Shown in pieces: positions 25,283-36,623 of a DNA stretch of 64,000 nucleotides; positions within the stretch are counted from its first letter, which is position 1; the number at the start of each line of letters is the position of its first letter. The translations under genes and the position numbers were made by a program. A model generated the notes under the pieces. The model had not been told where the DNA came from. It made no database searches and saw only the letters and a program-made list of their open reading frames with translations. The stretch comes from Saccharum officinarum (taxonomy: Eukaryota; Streptophyta; Magnoliopsida; Poales; Poaceae): assembly GCA_020631735.1 (NCBI GenBank), contig CM036158.1, positions 79,289,447 through 79,353,446 of the forward strand, written 5' to 3'.

Positions 25283-26003
25283 AACCTCAGACCGATCACG
25301 GATCACATGCACGCTTTTGCTTTCCTGCTAACCTAACGGTCCTATTTGTGGATGTAAACTGCAGTTGCACGCAAACACAACGGCCCTGCTTGATTTTTTC
25401 TGCCGCGGTAGCACTACTGCTGCTAATAAGATCACAAACGTAGCATGTCAGCACAGCTGGCCTAAGCAGTGTCATGTCACTTGTACAAATGACGACGACA
25501 CTACTGCTAGCGTGGTTAAGGTTTATTTTAGCTATAATGTAAGATGTGGAAAAGTTTGTGAAAAAAATAGTTGTAAGCTATGTATGTGAAAAACAAACTA
25601 CAATTTGTTCAGTTAAAATAACTATGAAATCTACCCCTCTGTTTACCTTGAAACAACTATGAAACATCTTTCTATTTCTACAAATTAAAAAAACAAGAAA
25701 GCATAGAGCCGAAATCAAAGATCTAAAATGCTATGAAATTAGCGGCTTCTGAAGAAGCAGCTTTTGATTTTATCCATTTGATTGGGGTTCTATTTTTAGC
25801 GACAAAAGCACTTTACAGAAGCTGAACTAAACGCAATCTAATAACAGGTTGATATGAAAGAAATGTTAACTGGGGAGCATCCATGTTTCTGCTAGTGTAG
25901 GTGTATAGTGTAGTGTATCCTACTCGACCATATCATCCACTCACTGTCTCGTTCACTGTGTAGTAAGCTGATCAAGCTGCACTCGATCGATGTGCCCAAT
26001 TAA
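25283..26003. other. 3' flank of NPF paralog 1
   Basis: No gene. Likely includes the 3' UTR of the minus-strand transporter close to 26003. A CTGCAGTTGCACGC segment near 25352 repeats one just left of MITE 3 (about 24971). Confidence 0.35.
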
Positions 26004-27900
26004 TCATTCGTCGCTGCTGCTGGAACGCATCGGCTCCACGGCGGCGGCGACCTGCTTGGGCGTGTACCGGGCGGCGAGCACCATGTACAGCAGCAGGTTG
26101 GCGACGCTGATGATGGTCCAGAGCCAGAAGTAGTAGTCCAGGTGGCCGGCGTTGAGGTCCGGCGCCAGCCACCCGGGTCGCTTCGTCACGGCCGCCACCA
26201 GCGTCACCACCAGCGAGTTGACGTAGAACCCCAGCGACAGCGCCAGGAAGGAGAAGGCCGAGCAGATGCTGCGCATCGCGGCGGGGGCCTCCCCGTAGAA
26301 GAACTCCAGCTGCGCGATCCCGCAGAAGACGTCGGAGCCCGCCACCAGCACGAACTGCGGCACCTGCCACGCGATGCTCATCGGCCCGCTCCCGCCGTGG
26401 ATGGCGCGGAGCCGGCGCCTCTCGACGAGCGCGGCCGTCCCCAGGGCTAGCACCACCAGGAACCGCCCCACGCCCATGCGCTGCAGCTGCGTCAGCCCGC
26501 CGGGGCGCCCCGTCAGCCGCCGCGCCGCCGGGATGATGGCGGCGTCGTGGAGCACCACCCACAGGAGCATGAACACCACCTCCACGGACACCAGCGACGC
26601 CACGGGCACCTTGAACCGCCCGCCCAGCCGCGTGTCCATGGCCATCCCCTGCTGGATGAAGGTGGTGGTCATCTGCCCCAGCGACGCCGCGTACAGCACG
26701 CACGTCACCCAGATGGGCAGCATCCGCACCAGGATCTTCACGCCCTCCACCTCGCTCACCGTGCACAGAGACCATTCGCCCTCCTGCGCCTTGTCGTCGA
26801 CCGCGGCAGCCTTGTCAAGGCACCGCAGACCCTTGGTGCGCGACAGCCGCTGCTGCTCGCCGTCGTCTTCGTGCAGCAGCACCGCGGCGCCGTCGTCCCT
26901 TTCCATACTGACGTTGCGCTTCCTGAAGGCAGCGACGAGCACCCTGATGATGTCCTTGAGCGGGCTGCCCGTCGGCATCTGCACCCTGTAGCAGGGCGTG
27001 CCCGCCACGAAGGCGAGCGCGGCCACGAAGAAGCAGGCCGTGCCGATGCCGAAGCCGAGCGCCCACGACACGTTCTGCTCCAGCCACGACACGAGCGTGC
27101 CGGCGACGAAGATGCCCAGGTTGATGGCGGCGAAGAACCAGCTGAAGAAGGCCTGCTTCCGTTCCGGCCGGTCGGCGTCGTCGTCGTACTGCTCGGCCCC
27201 GAAGGGGAGCAGCGCGGACTTGACCCCTCCCGTGCCGACGGAGGTGAGGTAGAGCGCGGCGAAGAAGACGGAGAACTGTGTCTTGGTCGCCGGCGCGCAC
27301 GACATCCCCATCTGGCACGCCGTGGCGGGCCGCAGCGACGGGATCGCGGCGGACACGGTGAGGAGCACCAGGCCCTGCCATTCGGCAACAATTGGTTGCA
27401 TTCAGACATTCAGTGAGTGAGTGTCAGTCAGGCAGGCATTCCTGAATCGCACAATAAATTACTTGTACCCACTCACCACAAGGTAGAAGACGATGGAGGC
27501 GAGGATGGTCCTGTACTTGCCCCAGTAGCTGTCGGCGAGGAAGGCGCCGATGACGGGGACGATGAAGGTGGTGCCGTTCCAGGTGTCGACGTGGGCGGCG
27601 TTGAAGGCGGTGCTCCCGTGCAGCACCGTGGCCAGGTACACCACCAGGTTGAGCGCCACGCCCGAGAAGGCGATGCTCTCCAGCAGCTCGAAGACTGGAC
27701 GGGAAAAGTCACCAACAGCTCCCCTCCGGAACGGAAGGCCATGGATCGGGATCAGATTCCTTACCTAGGACGATTACCGGGCCCTTCCAGGTGAAGCGCT
27801 GCCTCGCCGCCCCCGACGCGTCGCCGCCGGATTCCATGGACGAAACCGCCTCCTGCTGCCTGTGGCGGCCATTGGAGCCGGCAGGGGGAGGGGGAGACAT
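26004..27900 (-). CDS. NRT1/PTR (NPF) family transporter, paralog 1 (3 exons)
   Basis: Proton-coupled MFS transporter family for nitrate, peptides or hormones; the substrate cannot be read from sequence. Exons (minus): 27765-27900, 27477-27694, 26004-27374. They total 1725 bp and 574 residues, all in frame with GT/AG junctions. It starts MSPPPPAGSNGRHRQQ. Visible family marks are TM1 FELLESIAFSGVALNLVVYL, WNGTTFIVPVIGAFLADSYWGKYRT, GTGGVKSALLPFGAEQYDD, SWFFAAINLG, TPCYRVQMPTGSPLK, LPIWVTCVLYA, GIAQLEFFYGEAPAAMRS and GHLDYYFWLW. Length is normal for NPF. The TM1 ExxE[K/R] proton-coupling motif reads ELLES, with Ser instead of Lys/Arg. The coding region is very GC-rich, which creates long antisense ORFs that are artefacts. 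It is the tandem paralog of 32439-35616 but lacks two of its introns. Confidence 0.94.
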
Positions 27901-28442
27901 GCCGCTCTGCGGGGACAGGAACGAGAAGGAGAACGATTGTCTCAGGCTGGCTCTGCTCCTAGTAGAAACTTATAAAACGAGATGCAATGCTGGCCACAGA
28001 CGCGACGCGCACGGACTGATGACGACCAGATCGCTGGCTGCGGAACAGCGGCAGTCAACGAGAATGAGGGGGGAGTACGGATCATGGACGGATGATATCT
28101 CGATTCTTCATCTTCATTTAAATATGTATGTAGAAACAGCACCCCTCCTTATCTAAATATGATAGCTCCGCACCGAGGAGTCAAAGGAAAGTAGAGGACG
28201 GATCGGATCGCGCGCGCCGTGCGGTGCGTCATCGTCGCCGTCTCGATCGCTCCCTCCTTATTCGCATTGCCTTGCGTGATCTCATCTCATCTCATCAGGG
28301 CCGGAGCAGAGTGAGAGACAGCGCACGCGCGCGCAAGATGAGAAGGGAAGGAAGGAGAAAACCAGGCGGAAAAAAGGACGTCGAAATTGGAAGCCTGTCA
28401 GCCAGCGGCGGCGGCGGCGCCGGCGGTTGCAACATTTGGCTA
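27901..28442. other. NPF paralog 1 upstream region
   Basis: Leader and promoter side of the minus-strand gene. GC-rich stretches and GATCTCATCTCATCTCATC short repeats lie near 28278-28297. No individual element can be supported. Confidence 0.35.
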
Positions 28443-28684
28443 GGGGCTTGTTTAGATGCCATCCAAATTCCAAGTTTTTTCACTCTCTCTCCATCACATC
28501 AATTTTTAACCGTTTACATGGAGTATTAAATGTAGGTAAAAAAATAATTCATTACACAGTTTAGTTGGAAATCACGAGATGAATCTTTTGAGTCTAGTTG
28601 GTCCACGATTGGATAATATTTGTCAAATAAGACGAAAGCGGTACTATTCATCGGGTTTACTTTTTTTTGCAATCTAAACAAGCC
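28443..28684 (+). mobile_element. MITE copy 4, CTA duplication
   Basis: Starts GGGGCTTGTTTAGATGCC, ends TCTAAACAAGCC, flanked by CTA at 28440-28442 and 28685-28687. The interior matches MITE 5 in reverse orientation. Confidence 0.88.
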
Positions 28685-28921
28685 CTAGGATCTCTCTTCT
28701 CACTCGCCCACTCTCGTCTCATCTCATCTGCCAACCACCCTCCAGCTAGGAGCGCAGATGGATCCAACCAGGCGTGCATGCAAGGACTGGTGGCAATAAT
28801 CAAGGCAACAAATTAACCAACCAAGGCAACTAGTAACTGGATTGATGGGTGGCCATCAAATTGCCAGCCAGAGTAGAACAGCGAGGAGGAAGAGAATGGT
28901 ATTGGCATGAGTAGTCATTCA

Positions 28922-29164
28922 GGCCTCGTTTAGATGCTGAAAAAATTTCAGCCCGATGAATAGTACCACTTTCGTCTTATTTGACAAATATTGTCCAATC
29001 GTGGACCAACTAGGCTCAAAAGATTCATCTCGTGATTTCCAACTAAACTGTGTAATTAGTTATTTTTTTTATCTACATTTAATACTCCATGCAAGCGGCT
29101 AAAAATTGATGTGATGGAGAGAGAGTGAAAAAACTTGGAATTTTGATGTCATCTAAACAAGGCC
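28922..29164 (-). mobile_element. MITE copy 5, inverted relative to copy 4, TCA duplication
   Basis: Starts GGCCTCGTTTAGATGC, ends CATCTAAACAAGGCC, flanked by TCA (28919-28921 and 29165-29167). It carries blocks such as GACAAATATTGTCCAATCGTGG, the reverse complement of MITE 4. Confidence 0.88.
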
Positions 29165-29167
29165 TCA

Positions 29168-29700
29168 GTACCTGCTTCTCCGGAAGCAGGGGGCCGACTC
29201 CTGTCTCGGCCGCACCCGCACCCGCACCCACACGGCTCCTCCTGCCGCCACCGCTACCGCCGCCCATGGGACTGAAATGGTAGTTGTGGGAGCCCAGCAA
29301 CCCCAGCACCAGCACCAGCACCAGCACACGCGGCAGAAGGATGCGGCGCGACCTCACTTATACGAAAACGAAATCTTGGAGACGCGTCGACGTCAGGGTC
29401 AGCTTCCCTCTCCTCGGCTATCCTATCCCTTACAAGTGACTTGGGTGGGGGGGGGGGGGGCAACATAGCTAGCTCATTAGCTGAAAGAAAGGCGAAAAAG
29501 AAGAACATGAACAAGTGACCATCCATCTATCGATCGGTCGGTCCATCTCCTCCTTTGCAAGCAGAGTACGTGGCTAGGTACAGCGCAACCAACGGCAGTT
29601 GAGGCTCGTGCCCCTCTCAAAACAAGTTACAAGTGTGTCTATATCTACGGGAAGGAAATGAAAATGATATCATCTGACAGCAGAAAGTCCACGCTTCCTT
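29168..29700. other. Intergenic DNA with simple repeats
   Basis: A CCAGCA trinucleotide run near 29299-29320 and a G run of about 15 near 29445-29460. Apparent ORFs here lack ATG starts or read simple repeat. Confidence 0.4.
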
Positions 29701-29705
29701 AGTTC

Positions 29706-30040
29706 GGGGGTGTCTTCCTCCTCAAATTTTTTTTACCCCATCACATCGGATGTTTGGATACATGCATAGAGTATTAAATATAGACAAAAAAAACTAATTA
29801 TACAGATTGCGATAATTTTGCTTTACGAATTTGTTGAGCCTAATTAATCCATGAGTTGACAATGTTATGCTACAGTAAGCATGTGCTAATGACGGATTAA
29901 TTAGGCTTAATAAATTCATCTCGTGGTTTCCAGACGCGTTATGTAATTAGTTTTGTTATTAGTATCGAAACACCCATTCTGATATCCTCTGAAACATTCG
30001 ATGCGACACCCTAAAATTTTTCACCCCGAGAACTAAACAC
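29706..30040. mobile_element. Longer TIR element related to the MITE family
   Basis: Left side GTTCGGGGGTGTCTTCC, right side GAGAACTAAACACCCC. The two halves are inverted relatives: ATTAATCCATGAG and ATGCTACAGTAAGCATGTGCTAATGACGGATTAATTAGG. About 340 bp; the exact left end is uncertain. Confidence 0.6.
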
Positions 30041-30159
30041 CCCTTCCTTTGAATATCACTGTCGCCGGGAAGGCAGGCAGGCAGGCACACAGAAGTACAG
30101 AAAACATTCAAGTTGAGCACTAGGACTGCCATCTCTCCCGTCAGCAGCTCGCAGAATAA

Positions 30160-30501
30160 GGCCCGGTTTAGTTCTCAGAAAATTTTGCCTCCGCCCATCA
30201 CATCGAATGTTTGACATATGCATGGAGTACTAAACGTAGACGAAAAAAACTAATTGCACAGTTCTCGGAAAAATCGGGAGATGAATCTTTTAAGCCTAAT
30301 TAGTCCATGAAAAGTCTTAAGTGCTACCGTAACCAGCATGTGCTAATGATGGATTAATTAGTATCATTAGATTCGTCTCGCAGTTTTCTGACGGGTTCTG
30401 TAATTTGTTTTTTTATTAGTATCTGAAAATATCTCCCGACATCTTTTCGACATATTCGATGTGACGTCTAAAATTTTTCTTTTCGTGAATTAAACGCAGC
30501 C
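30160..30501 (+). mobile_element. TIR element with TAA duplication
   Basis: Ends GGCCCGGTTTAGTTCTCAG and GTGAATTAAACGCAGCC are flanked by TAA (30157-30159 and 30502-30504). The interior resembles the element at 29706-30040, including GCATGTGCTAATGATGGATT. The 3-bp TAA duplication supports PIF/Harbinger affiliation. Confidence 0.8.
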
Positions 30502-30504
30502 TAA

Positions 30505-31055
30505 AACCATCATCTGAAAAACCGGCTGGGCTAGCAATGGCAGCCGGCAAAATAAGCAGCCAGAACGACCTCACGTTGTCAGTCACATGTCCAGTTGCTG
30601 TTGCTTAGCGCAACCACCTTGTCACTTCCGGCGATAACAACTGCTGCCTGGCCTACTACTGCTCGATCCCTTCTCCAAAAGGGATTAAAGAAAGATCGAG
30701 AGTCTGGCGCTGTTCGGCCGATCGTTTCTGCCGCCGCCGCTGATAGCGAATGATTTGCTGATTCACGCTGCGCAGTCTCCAAGTCTCCACCAGTGTTGCT
30801 TAAACAAATCCGAGTGTGGGGGTATCAATGCCTGCAAATGCTGGTGACAGCCAGGCACATCACGTGACTTCATTGAACTCGTGAATATGTACAGTGCACA
30901 CCATAAGTTTATCTATAAAAACAACGTTACAACCAGCCATCCACTGTGCCGTGGCGGCCACCAAGTCAATGCTGGCCACAGAGCTGTGTGCAACTGCTCA
31001 GGTCAACTGGAATCGAACTTGCCTCGGGCGCGCACGGTGTTTGCGCAAAACTCAG
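30505..31055. other. Intergenic, contains a short NPF-derived patch
   Basis: No gene. 30762-30795 is identical over 34 bp to 32806-32839 in the last exon of NPF paralog 2, on the same strand. The rest is unassigned. Confidence 0.5.
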
Positions 31056-31885
31056 CCTGGGCAATCGGTTTTAACCGATAGATCGGTTTGGCTTCTTCGG
31101 TTTTCAAAAAAATCAGTTTCCAGAGACTAGCACCCGATCGGTTTGGTAGAAAACAAGAAACCGACAACTTCGGTTACGGTTTCGTCGGTTCGGTATTCGG
31201 TTTAAACCGACTGATATCACCAGAACAGAGAAGAGAGAGAGCGAGAAGCACAAAATGTCAAAATCCCACCGCTGCTCCTCTGCTCGCAGATCCCACCGCC
31301 GCCGCTCCTCCTGCTCGCAGATCCCGCCGCAGCTGCTCCTCCTCTGCTCGCAGATCCCGCCGCCGTTGCTGCTCCTGCAGCAGGTCCCGCCGGCGCGCCG
31401 CTCACAGAGCTGCAACCGCCGCCACGCAGCTCGCCCCCTCCGGCACTCGCAGCAGCCGCCGTGCCATGCCGCCACTCGCTCGCTCCGCCACTCGCTGGCT
31501 CGCCAGCTCCGCTCCGCTCCGCAGGGTAGAGGCTAGGGTTTGGAGTGGCTTGCCGCCCGCTCGGCCGCTCGCGACTCGTGTAGAAACGGCGTGGGGAAGA
31601 GCGCAGGGAGGGAGTCGAGTCGTGAGGGGTGGGGAGTGGCCGAGTGGGCCATTAGCTGGGCCTTGTTGCGCACGAGAGGGAGTGCTTGGGGTGCTGGCGA
31701 GAGGGAGCCAGACTGAGGCCGAGTGGGCTGTGAGCGTGTGTGTTGACGAATGCTTCGGTTCCTCGGGTGTTCGGTTGGATTTGACGCAGAAACCAAGGCC
31801 AAAGCCGAACACCGAACACCACATAACTGAAAACCGAAACCGAATCGAAAAATCGACAGTTCGGTTCGGTAAAAATGTGCCCAGG
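31056..31885. mobile_element. Putative GC-rich element with CGGTT-rich ends
   Basis: The 8-bp inverted ends CCTGGGCA (31056-31063) and TGCCCAGG (31878-31885) enclose subterminal TTCGGTTT/ACCGAA repeats at both sides. Between them is a GC-rich core with imperfect repeats of CTGCTCGCAGATCCCGCCGC (31268-31395). Arg-rich ORFs across it look like frames through simple repeat. No target duplication was found, so element status is tentative. Confidence 0.4.
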
Positions 31886-32438
31886 GTGACGCAAAACAAA
31901 GGCCCAGTCAGCTGCAAGCCTGCAACTTGTGCACAAACAATGCCTAAGCTCTTTCGGTGAAGATGAAGCAACAGCAGGGGAAAAAAACACTTGCCCAAAA
32001 AAAGTTCAGCTCATTGAACTAATGAAAAGATAGATGAACGGAACACCACGAGCTGAGCTGCACAAGCAAAGCAACAAATAAAGTAAGGCTCCCTCCTTTT
32101 CTACCAGTCAGGGGGACATGAGATCTCAATCTCAACTGCCCAGTTCCATCAAATTAAACAAGGAAGTTGCAAAGTTACATCAGGCAAAGAAACACCCAAT
32201 CACCTGGTACCAACACGACATCCCAATCTGCATATTATGCATACAAATTCTATTCCTTTTTCCATGAAAAATATTTATACAAATCGTAAGACAAGACAGT
32301 GCGATGAATCATCCTAGTAGGCTAGTGCAGAGGACCATGCATTCAAATGAACAGCAAAAGTCTCGGTTCCGGAGTAGTGTACATTGCAAAATACAGTAGG
32401 ATACACGCAGTAATTGATCATACAGAGAGTCTGGAACC
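31886..32438. other. 3' flank of NPF paralog 2
   Basis: Probably includes the 3' UTR of the minus-strand transporter (stop at 32439-32441). AT-rich near 32220-32290. No other feature was recognised. Confidence 0.4.
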
Positions 32439-35400
32439 TTACTGATTGACAACCTTCTTCACCGTATAACGCCTTGCAAATGCCGTGTACACAACATAGT
32501 TCACCACACTGATCCCCGTCCACAGCCAGAAGTAGTAGTCCAGGTGGCCGTCGTTGAGATCAGCGGGGAGCCAGCCCTTGCCGCCCCAGGCTGTGGTCAC
32601 AGCTGCCACCAATGAGACCACCAGCGTGTTCACGTAGTACGCCAGCGACATGGCCAGGAACTGGAACGCCGAGCACAGGCTGCGCATCGACGCAGGCGCC
32701 TCCGCGTAGAAGAACTCCAGCTGTGCGATGCCACAGAACACGTCGGAGCAGGCCAGGATCACAAACTGTGGGAGCTGCCACCCAATGCTCAGGTTATGCC
32801 CGGCCTTCACGCTGCGCAGTCTCCAAGTCTCCACCAGTGCTGCTGCTGCCAGAGATGGGATCGCCAGCAACCGCCCGACGCCCATCCGCTGCAGCAGCGT
32901 CAGTCCCATCGGGTTCCCGGTGTACCTCCTGGCTATCGGGATGACGATGCTGTCCTGGAACACAACCCAGACAAGCATGAAGATCACCTCGGCAGAGTTC
33001 ATAGAGGCAGCGGGCACGGAGAAGGATCCGATCTTAGTGTTCATCGCGTTCCCCTGCTGAACGAAAGTAGTAGCAGTCTGGCTCATTGCAGCCGAATAGA
33101 AGACACAGGTGAACCATATTGGAAGCATCCGGATCAGAATCTTCACTTCCTCCACCTGGGTTACTGTACATAATAGCCATGTGCGATGTCTGTCCTTCGT
33201 CTCTTGGTCCTCTACAACCACAGCAGCCTTATCTAAGCACCTGAATGGATGAGTTCAGATATGTTTAGCACAATTCCAAACTAAGGATTACAGAAAGTAC
33301 ATCAATCAATTTACAAAAAAGAGTCCATAACATGGCGCTAAACAAAATCTTATCTTAAAGAGGAAAATGCCTTAATCGATCAAGAAAATATGTGGTTCTA
33401 GGATGAGAAAGGAATAGGCCTTATCTAACTGAAGATGACAAAAAATATGTCCATCACAGTTAGGAGAGAGTTTTTAATATGACAAAGAAATGTCCACCAC
33501 AGTTAGGACAGAGACATTAATTCAATCCCATATGCAAACAGGGCTACATTGTGTCATTAATTGAGTTGCCTGGGTATTATCTTTCTCCAACAGCCCCATC
33601 TATATAAGAATTCATCATCTTTTCAGAACATATAACAGTTGTATCAGCTACCTTTCTTCACATGATTTTGAAGCTATTTCCAGTACAGTGAAGCAAACTT
33701 TTGAGATCCAGAAAAGTCTTTTGTTCTCTACTCAAGGTACATTCAAGAGTTGTTTTAAAAAAAAGATGAGTAGCATGAGTACCCCCCCCCCCCCCAAAAA
33801 AAAAGACCCAGTTATTCCAAACATAACAGTTCATAAGCTACCTTTTGTTCATGGGATTTCAAAGCTATATGTGGTATAGGTGTAAACTTTCAGGTCTAGG
33901 GTCCAGATCTAGAATAGTCATTTTATTGCTCAAACCACATAGTTCAGAGTTGTCTTTTCCTCTTTTTTTTTTGGCCAAGACATGCTTTCTTTCATCATAC
34001 AAGGTTTCAATCCTGCATAATTGAAGGTTCTGGTGAGCGGTAGCGAGATCAGACCCTGTCTTTCTAATGCCTCTTTACTCTTTGTAAGGTAATGAAGCAA
34101 TCAAACTAAAGTGTAAATTGAAGTTAACTTTCCCTTTATGCTAGCAATCAAACTAAAGTGTATAGTGATAGATATACCTGAATTCGTCAGTGTGTTCTAA
34201 TTTGTTTGGCACTATGCTGCTTGATTCAGCATCATCCTCTTCAAATAATAGCGTGCTATCAGCAGGAAGCGCCACTCTTCTCTTCTTAAAAGAGGCAACA
34301 AACACCATTACTATACTCTTGAGTGGGCTCCCAGTTGGAAGTTGAACCCTGTAAAACGGTGTTCCAACCAAAAAGGCAACTGCAGCGATAACAAGGCATA
34401 TCGAGGAGATGCCAAATCCAAGAGACCAAGAAACATTCTGCTGTATCCAGACAAGAACAGTGCCGGAGATGAACACTCCGAGGTTGATAGCCATGAAGAA
34501 CCAACTGAAGAACAATTGTTTGCTTTTACTCTCTTCCAGGTTTGCATCATTGTATTGATCCGCTCCGAGGGGAAGTAAAGCTGACTTGACGCCCCCCGTA
34601 CCAATGGAAATGAGGTACAATGAACCAAAGAGCACAAAATACTGAAACCCTGTTGCAGGAGGGCAAGAACCGCCTTCACATGAGGCAGGCCGTAGGGATG
34701 GTATGAGAGCAGAGGCAGTAATTATGAGCAAGCCCTATTTGCAGACAATTGTTATGAACATAAGAAGGGGCACATAGCGGAAGAGGATTAGTACTGTATG
34801 AAGATGGTGCCTGCACTTACAACGACGTAGAATATTATAGAGATAGCTGCGGTCTTATACTTTCCCCAGTATGTATCAGCAAGAAAGGCTCCAAGGACCG
34901 GCGTAAGAAACGTGGCACCATTCCACGCATCAACGGTTGCAGCATTGGAGGCAGTGGTTCCATGGAGGACGGTTCCAAGATACACGACCAAGTTGAGTGC
35001 TATACCAGAGTAAGCAATGCTCTCCAAGAATTCGAAGCCTGGGATCACGAAGCAGCACGAGCGGTTAGACAAACCGCTTGGTAGATAATATTTACGATAG
35101 TGAACTGAACATAATGCAAGGACATGACAGGCATGTGAGTACACTGCTTAGTGCTTAACATATGGTTGTGTTAAGATGAGATGAGACATACCCAAAATAA
35201 TGGCTGGGGCCTTCCAGCTGAAGGGCTTGTTATAGTGCTGATTCGCTGAGGAAACCTGCAGGGAGAGTAAAGAAATCACCATGTTGTGGGACTGAAACGA
35301 AGAAACAAAGCATGTAGAGTATTGGTGAAAGAAAACAAGTCGTGTTTGTTTTTTTCCTTCTTTCTTTCTGAACCATTGAAGCATACATAAGATCCAATTT

Positions 35401-35616
35401 ATTCGGAGTTTCGGACACTACAAATTAAGCCGTGGTAGGTGAACAAATACATGTACTCCAGTGAAGCAGCAGTAGAACTGTAGCAAGGATGAATCGGACC
35501 GGGAGACGCGAACAAGGAGGAGGGCGGAGGGGATTGGGGCATTCGGTTACCGGCGTCTGGCTGGGAAGGTGATGCGGCAGCAGGGGAGACCGGGTATCTC
35601 CAGTCTCCGCATCCAT
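32439..35616 (-). CDS. NRT1/PTR (NPF) family transporter, paralog 2 (5 exons)
   Basis: Exons (minus): 35551-35616, 35192-35255, 34821-35038, 34178-34734, 32439-33240. They total 1707 bp and 568 residues, in frame throughout with GT/AG junctions. It starts MDAETGDTRSPLLPHHL. Motifs are GFEFLESIAYSGIALNLVVYL, WNGATFLTPVLGAFLADTYWGKYKT, GTGGVKSALLPLGADQYND, FRCLDKAAVVVEDQE, LPIWFTCVFYSAAMSQT, GIAQLEFFYAEAPASMRSL and GHLDYYFWLW. Like paralog 1, TM1 reads ExxES instead of ExxE[K/R]. The 218-bp exon is the same length as exon 2 of paralog 1, confirming shared structure, but this copy keeps an N-terminal intron and a 937-bp intron before RCLDKAA. That intron contains a C16 run at about 33780-33795. 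It is less GC-rich than paralog 1. Subfamily and substrate are not assigned. Confidence 0.94.
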
Positions 35617-36137
35617 CGGGGCGGCCTGAGCGAGCTACCTCCTCTTCTCCTCTTCTTCCACGGAGAAGGGAGGTTGCTACTCCAGGTGTAGGTCCAACTG
35701 TCCAAGCAAGGGCAGAAGAAGGGAAGGAGGCCAAGCACGTATGGAGGATGGAGCCTCAACTATAATTAATAATTGGCCTCGCCGAGCACGAGCTTGACCT
35801 CCAGCACTCTAGTTCTTCCACCGAGCCCGATCAGTCGATTGCCCGCGGGGGGTGAATCGGAAGACGAATTAGTCGTCCGCCTCACCCACCCCCACCCCTG
35901 TGGCAGAGGAGGAACAGGCACTGCAGGCGGGGGCTGACGGCTGAGAGGCTGACAAAAAGGAACATCGCACCCCCGCCGGCTGGCCTCTCAATCTCTCGTT
36001 CCGTCGTCGTCTTCCCCACGTCGGTGTCCCCCAACAGCTTGCTCTACCATCAATTCGCGGCTTCCCCCGTCACTGCTGACACGACATATTGGCATGATGC
36101 AACGACGAAGGAGCTCTTCAGACCACAAACCATACCT
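35617..36137. other. NPF paralog 2 leader and promoter region
   Basis: Pyrimidine-rich CCTCCTCTTCTCCTCTTCTTCC at 35638-35659 (plus strand) lies just upstream of the start. The rest is unassigned. Confidence 0.35.
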
Positions 36138-36380
36138 GAGGCTGTTTAGTTGGCAAAATTTTTGGCGAAACGCTACTGTAGCAGTTTCGTTGTTATTTGG
36201 TAAATATTGTCCAATCATAGTCTAATTAGGCTTAAAAGATTTATCTCGTCCATTTCGTCTAAACTGTGTAATTAGTTTTATTTTTTATCTATATTTAATG
36301 CTTCATGCATGCGTTCAAAGATTCGATGTGACGGGGAATCTGAAAATTTTGGCAAAATTTTTGGCATCTAAACGGTGCCC
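36138..36380 (-). mobile_element. MITE copy 8 (reverse orientation)
   Basis: GGCTGTTTAGTTGGCAAAATT start and GCATCTAAACGGTGCCC end. Internal blocks are in reverse (CCAATCATAGTCTAATTAGG, CATTTCGTCTAAACTGTG). First of three abutting copies. Confidence 0.83.
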
Positions 36381-36382
36381 TA

Positions 36383-36620
36383 GGCCCTTTTTAGTTCCAA
36401 AAAATTTTACAAAATTTTTCAGATTCCCCGTCACATCGAATCTTTGGACACATGAAGCATTAAATATAGATAAAAAATAAAACTAATTACACAGTTTAGA
36501 CGAAATGAACGAGACGAATCTTTTAAGCCTAATTAGACCATGATTGGACAATATTTACCAAATAACAACGAAACGCTGCAGTGCCTATTTTGCAAAAAAT
36601 TTTGCATCTAAACCGGGCCC
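36383..36620 (+). mobile_element. MITE copy 9 (forward)
   Basis: GGCCCTTTTTAGTTCC start and ATCTAAACCGGGCCC end with forward internal blocks. It follows copy 8 within a few bases. Confidence 0.83.
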
Positions 36621-36623
36621 TAG

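Noticed and set aside
26547..27416. 289-residue ORF on the plus strand (and other 200-residue frames) across 25972-27416
   Set aside because: Antisense or shifted frames of the GC-rich NPF paralog 1 exon; His/Gly/Arg-rich text with no domain.
29079..29357. Possible small secreted protein with a VLVLVLVLG hydrophobic start on minus
   Set aside because: It starts at GTG directly after an in-frame stop, the hydrophobic run is a CAGCAC microsatellite, and the tail reads into MITE 5.
31088..31960. 290-residue plus-strand ORF and overlapping minus ORFs
   Set aside because: Arg/Ser/Ala-rich translation of simple GC-rich repeats inside a putative element; no conserved motif.
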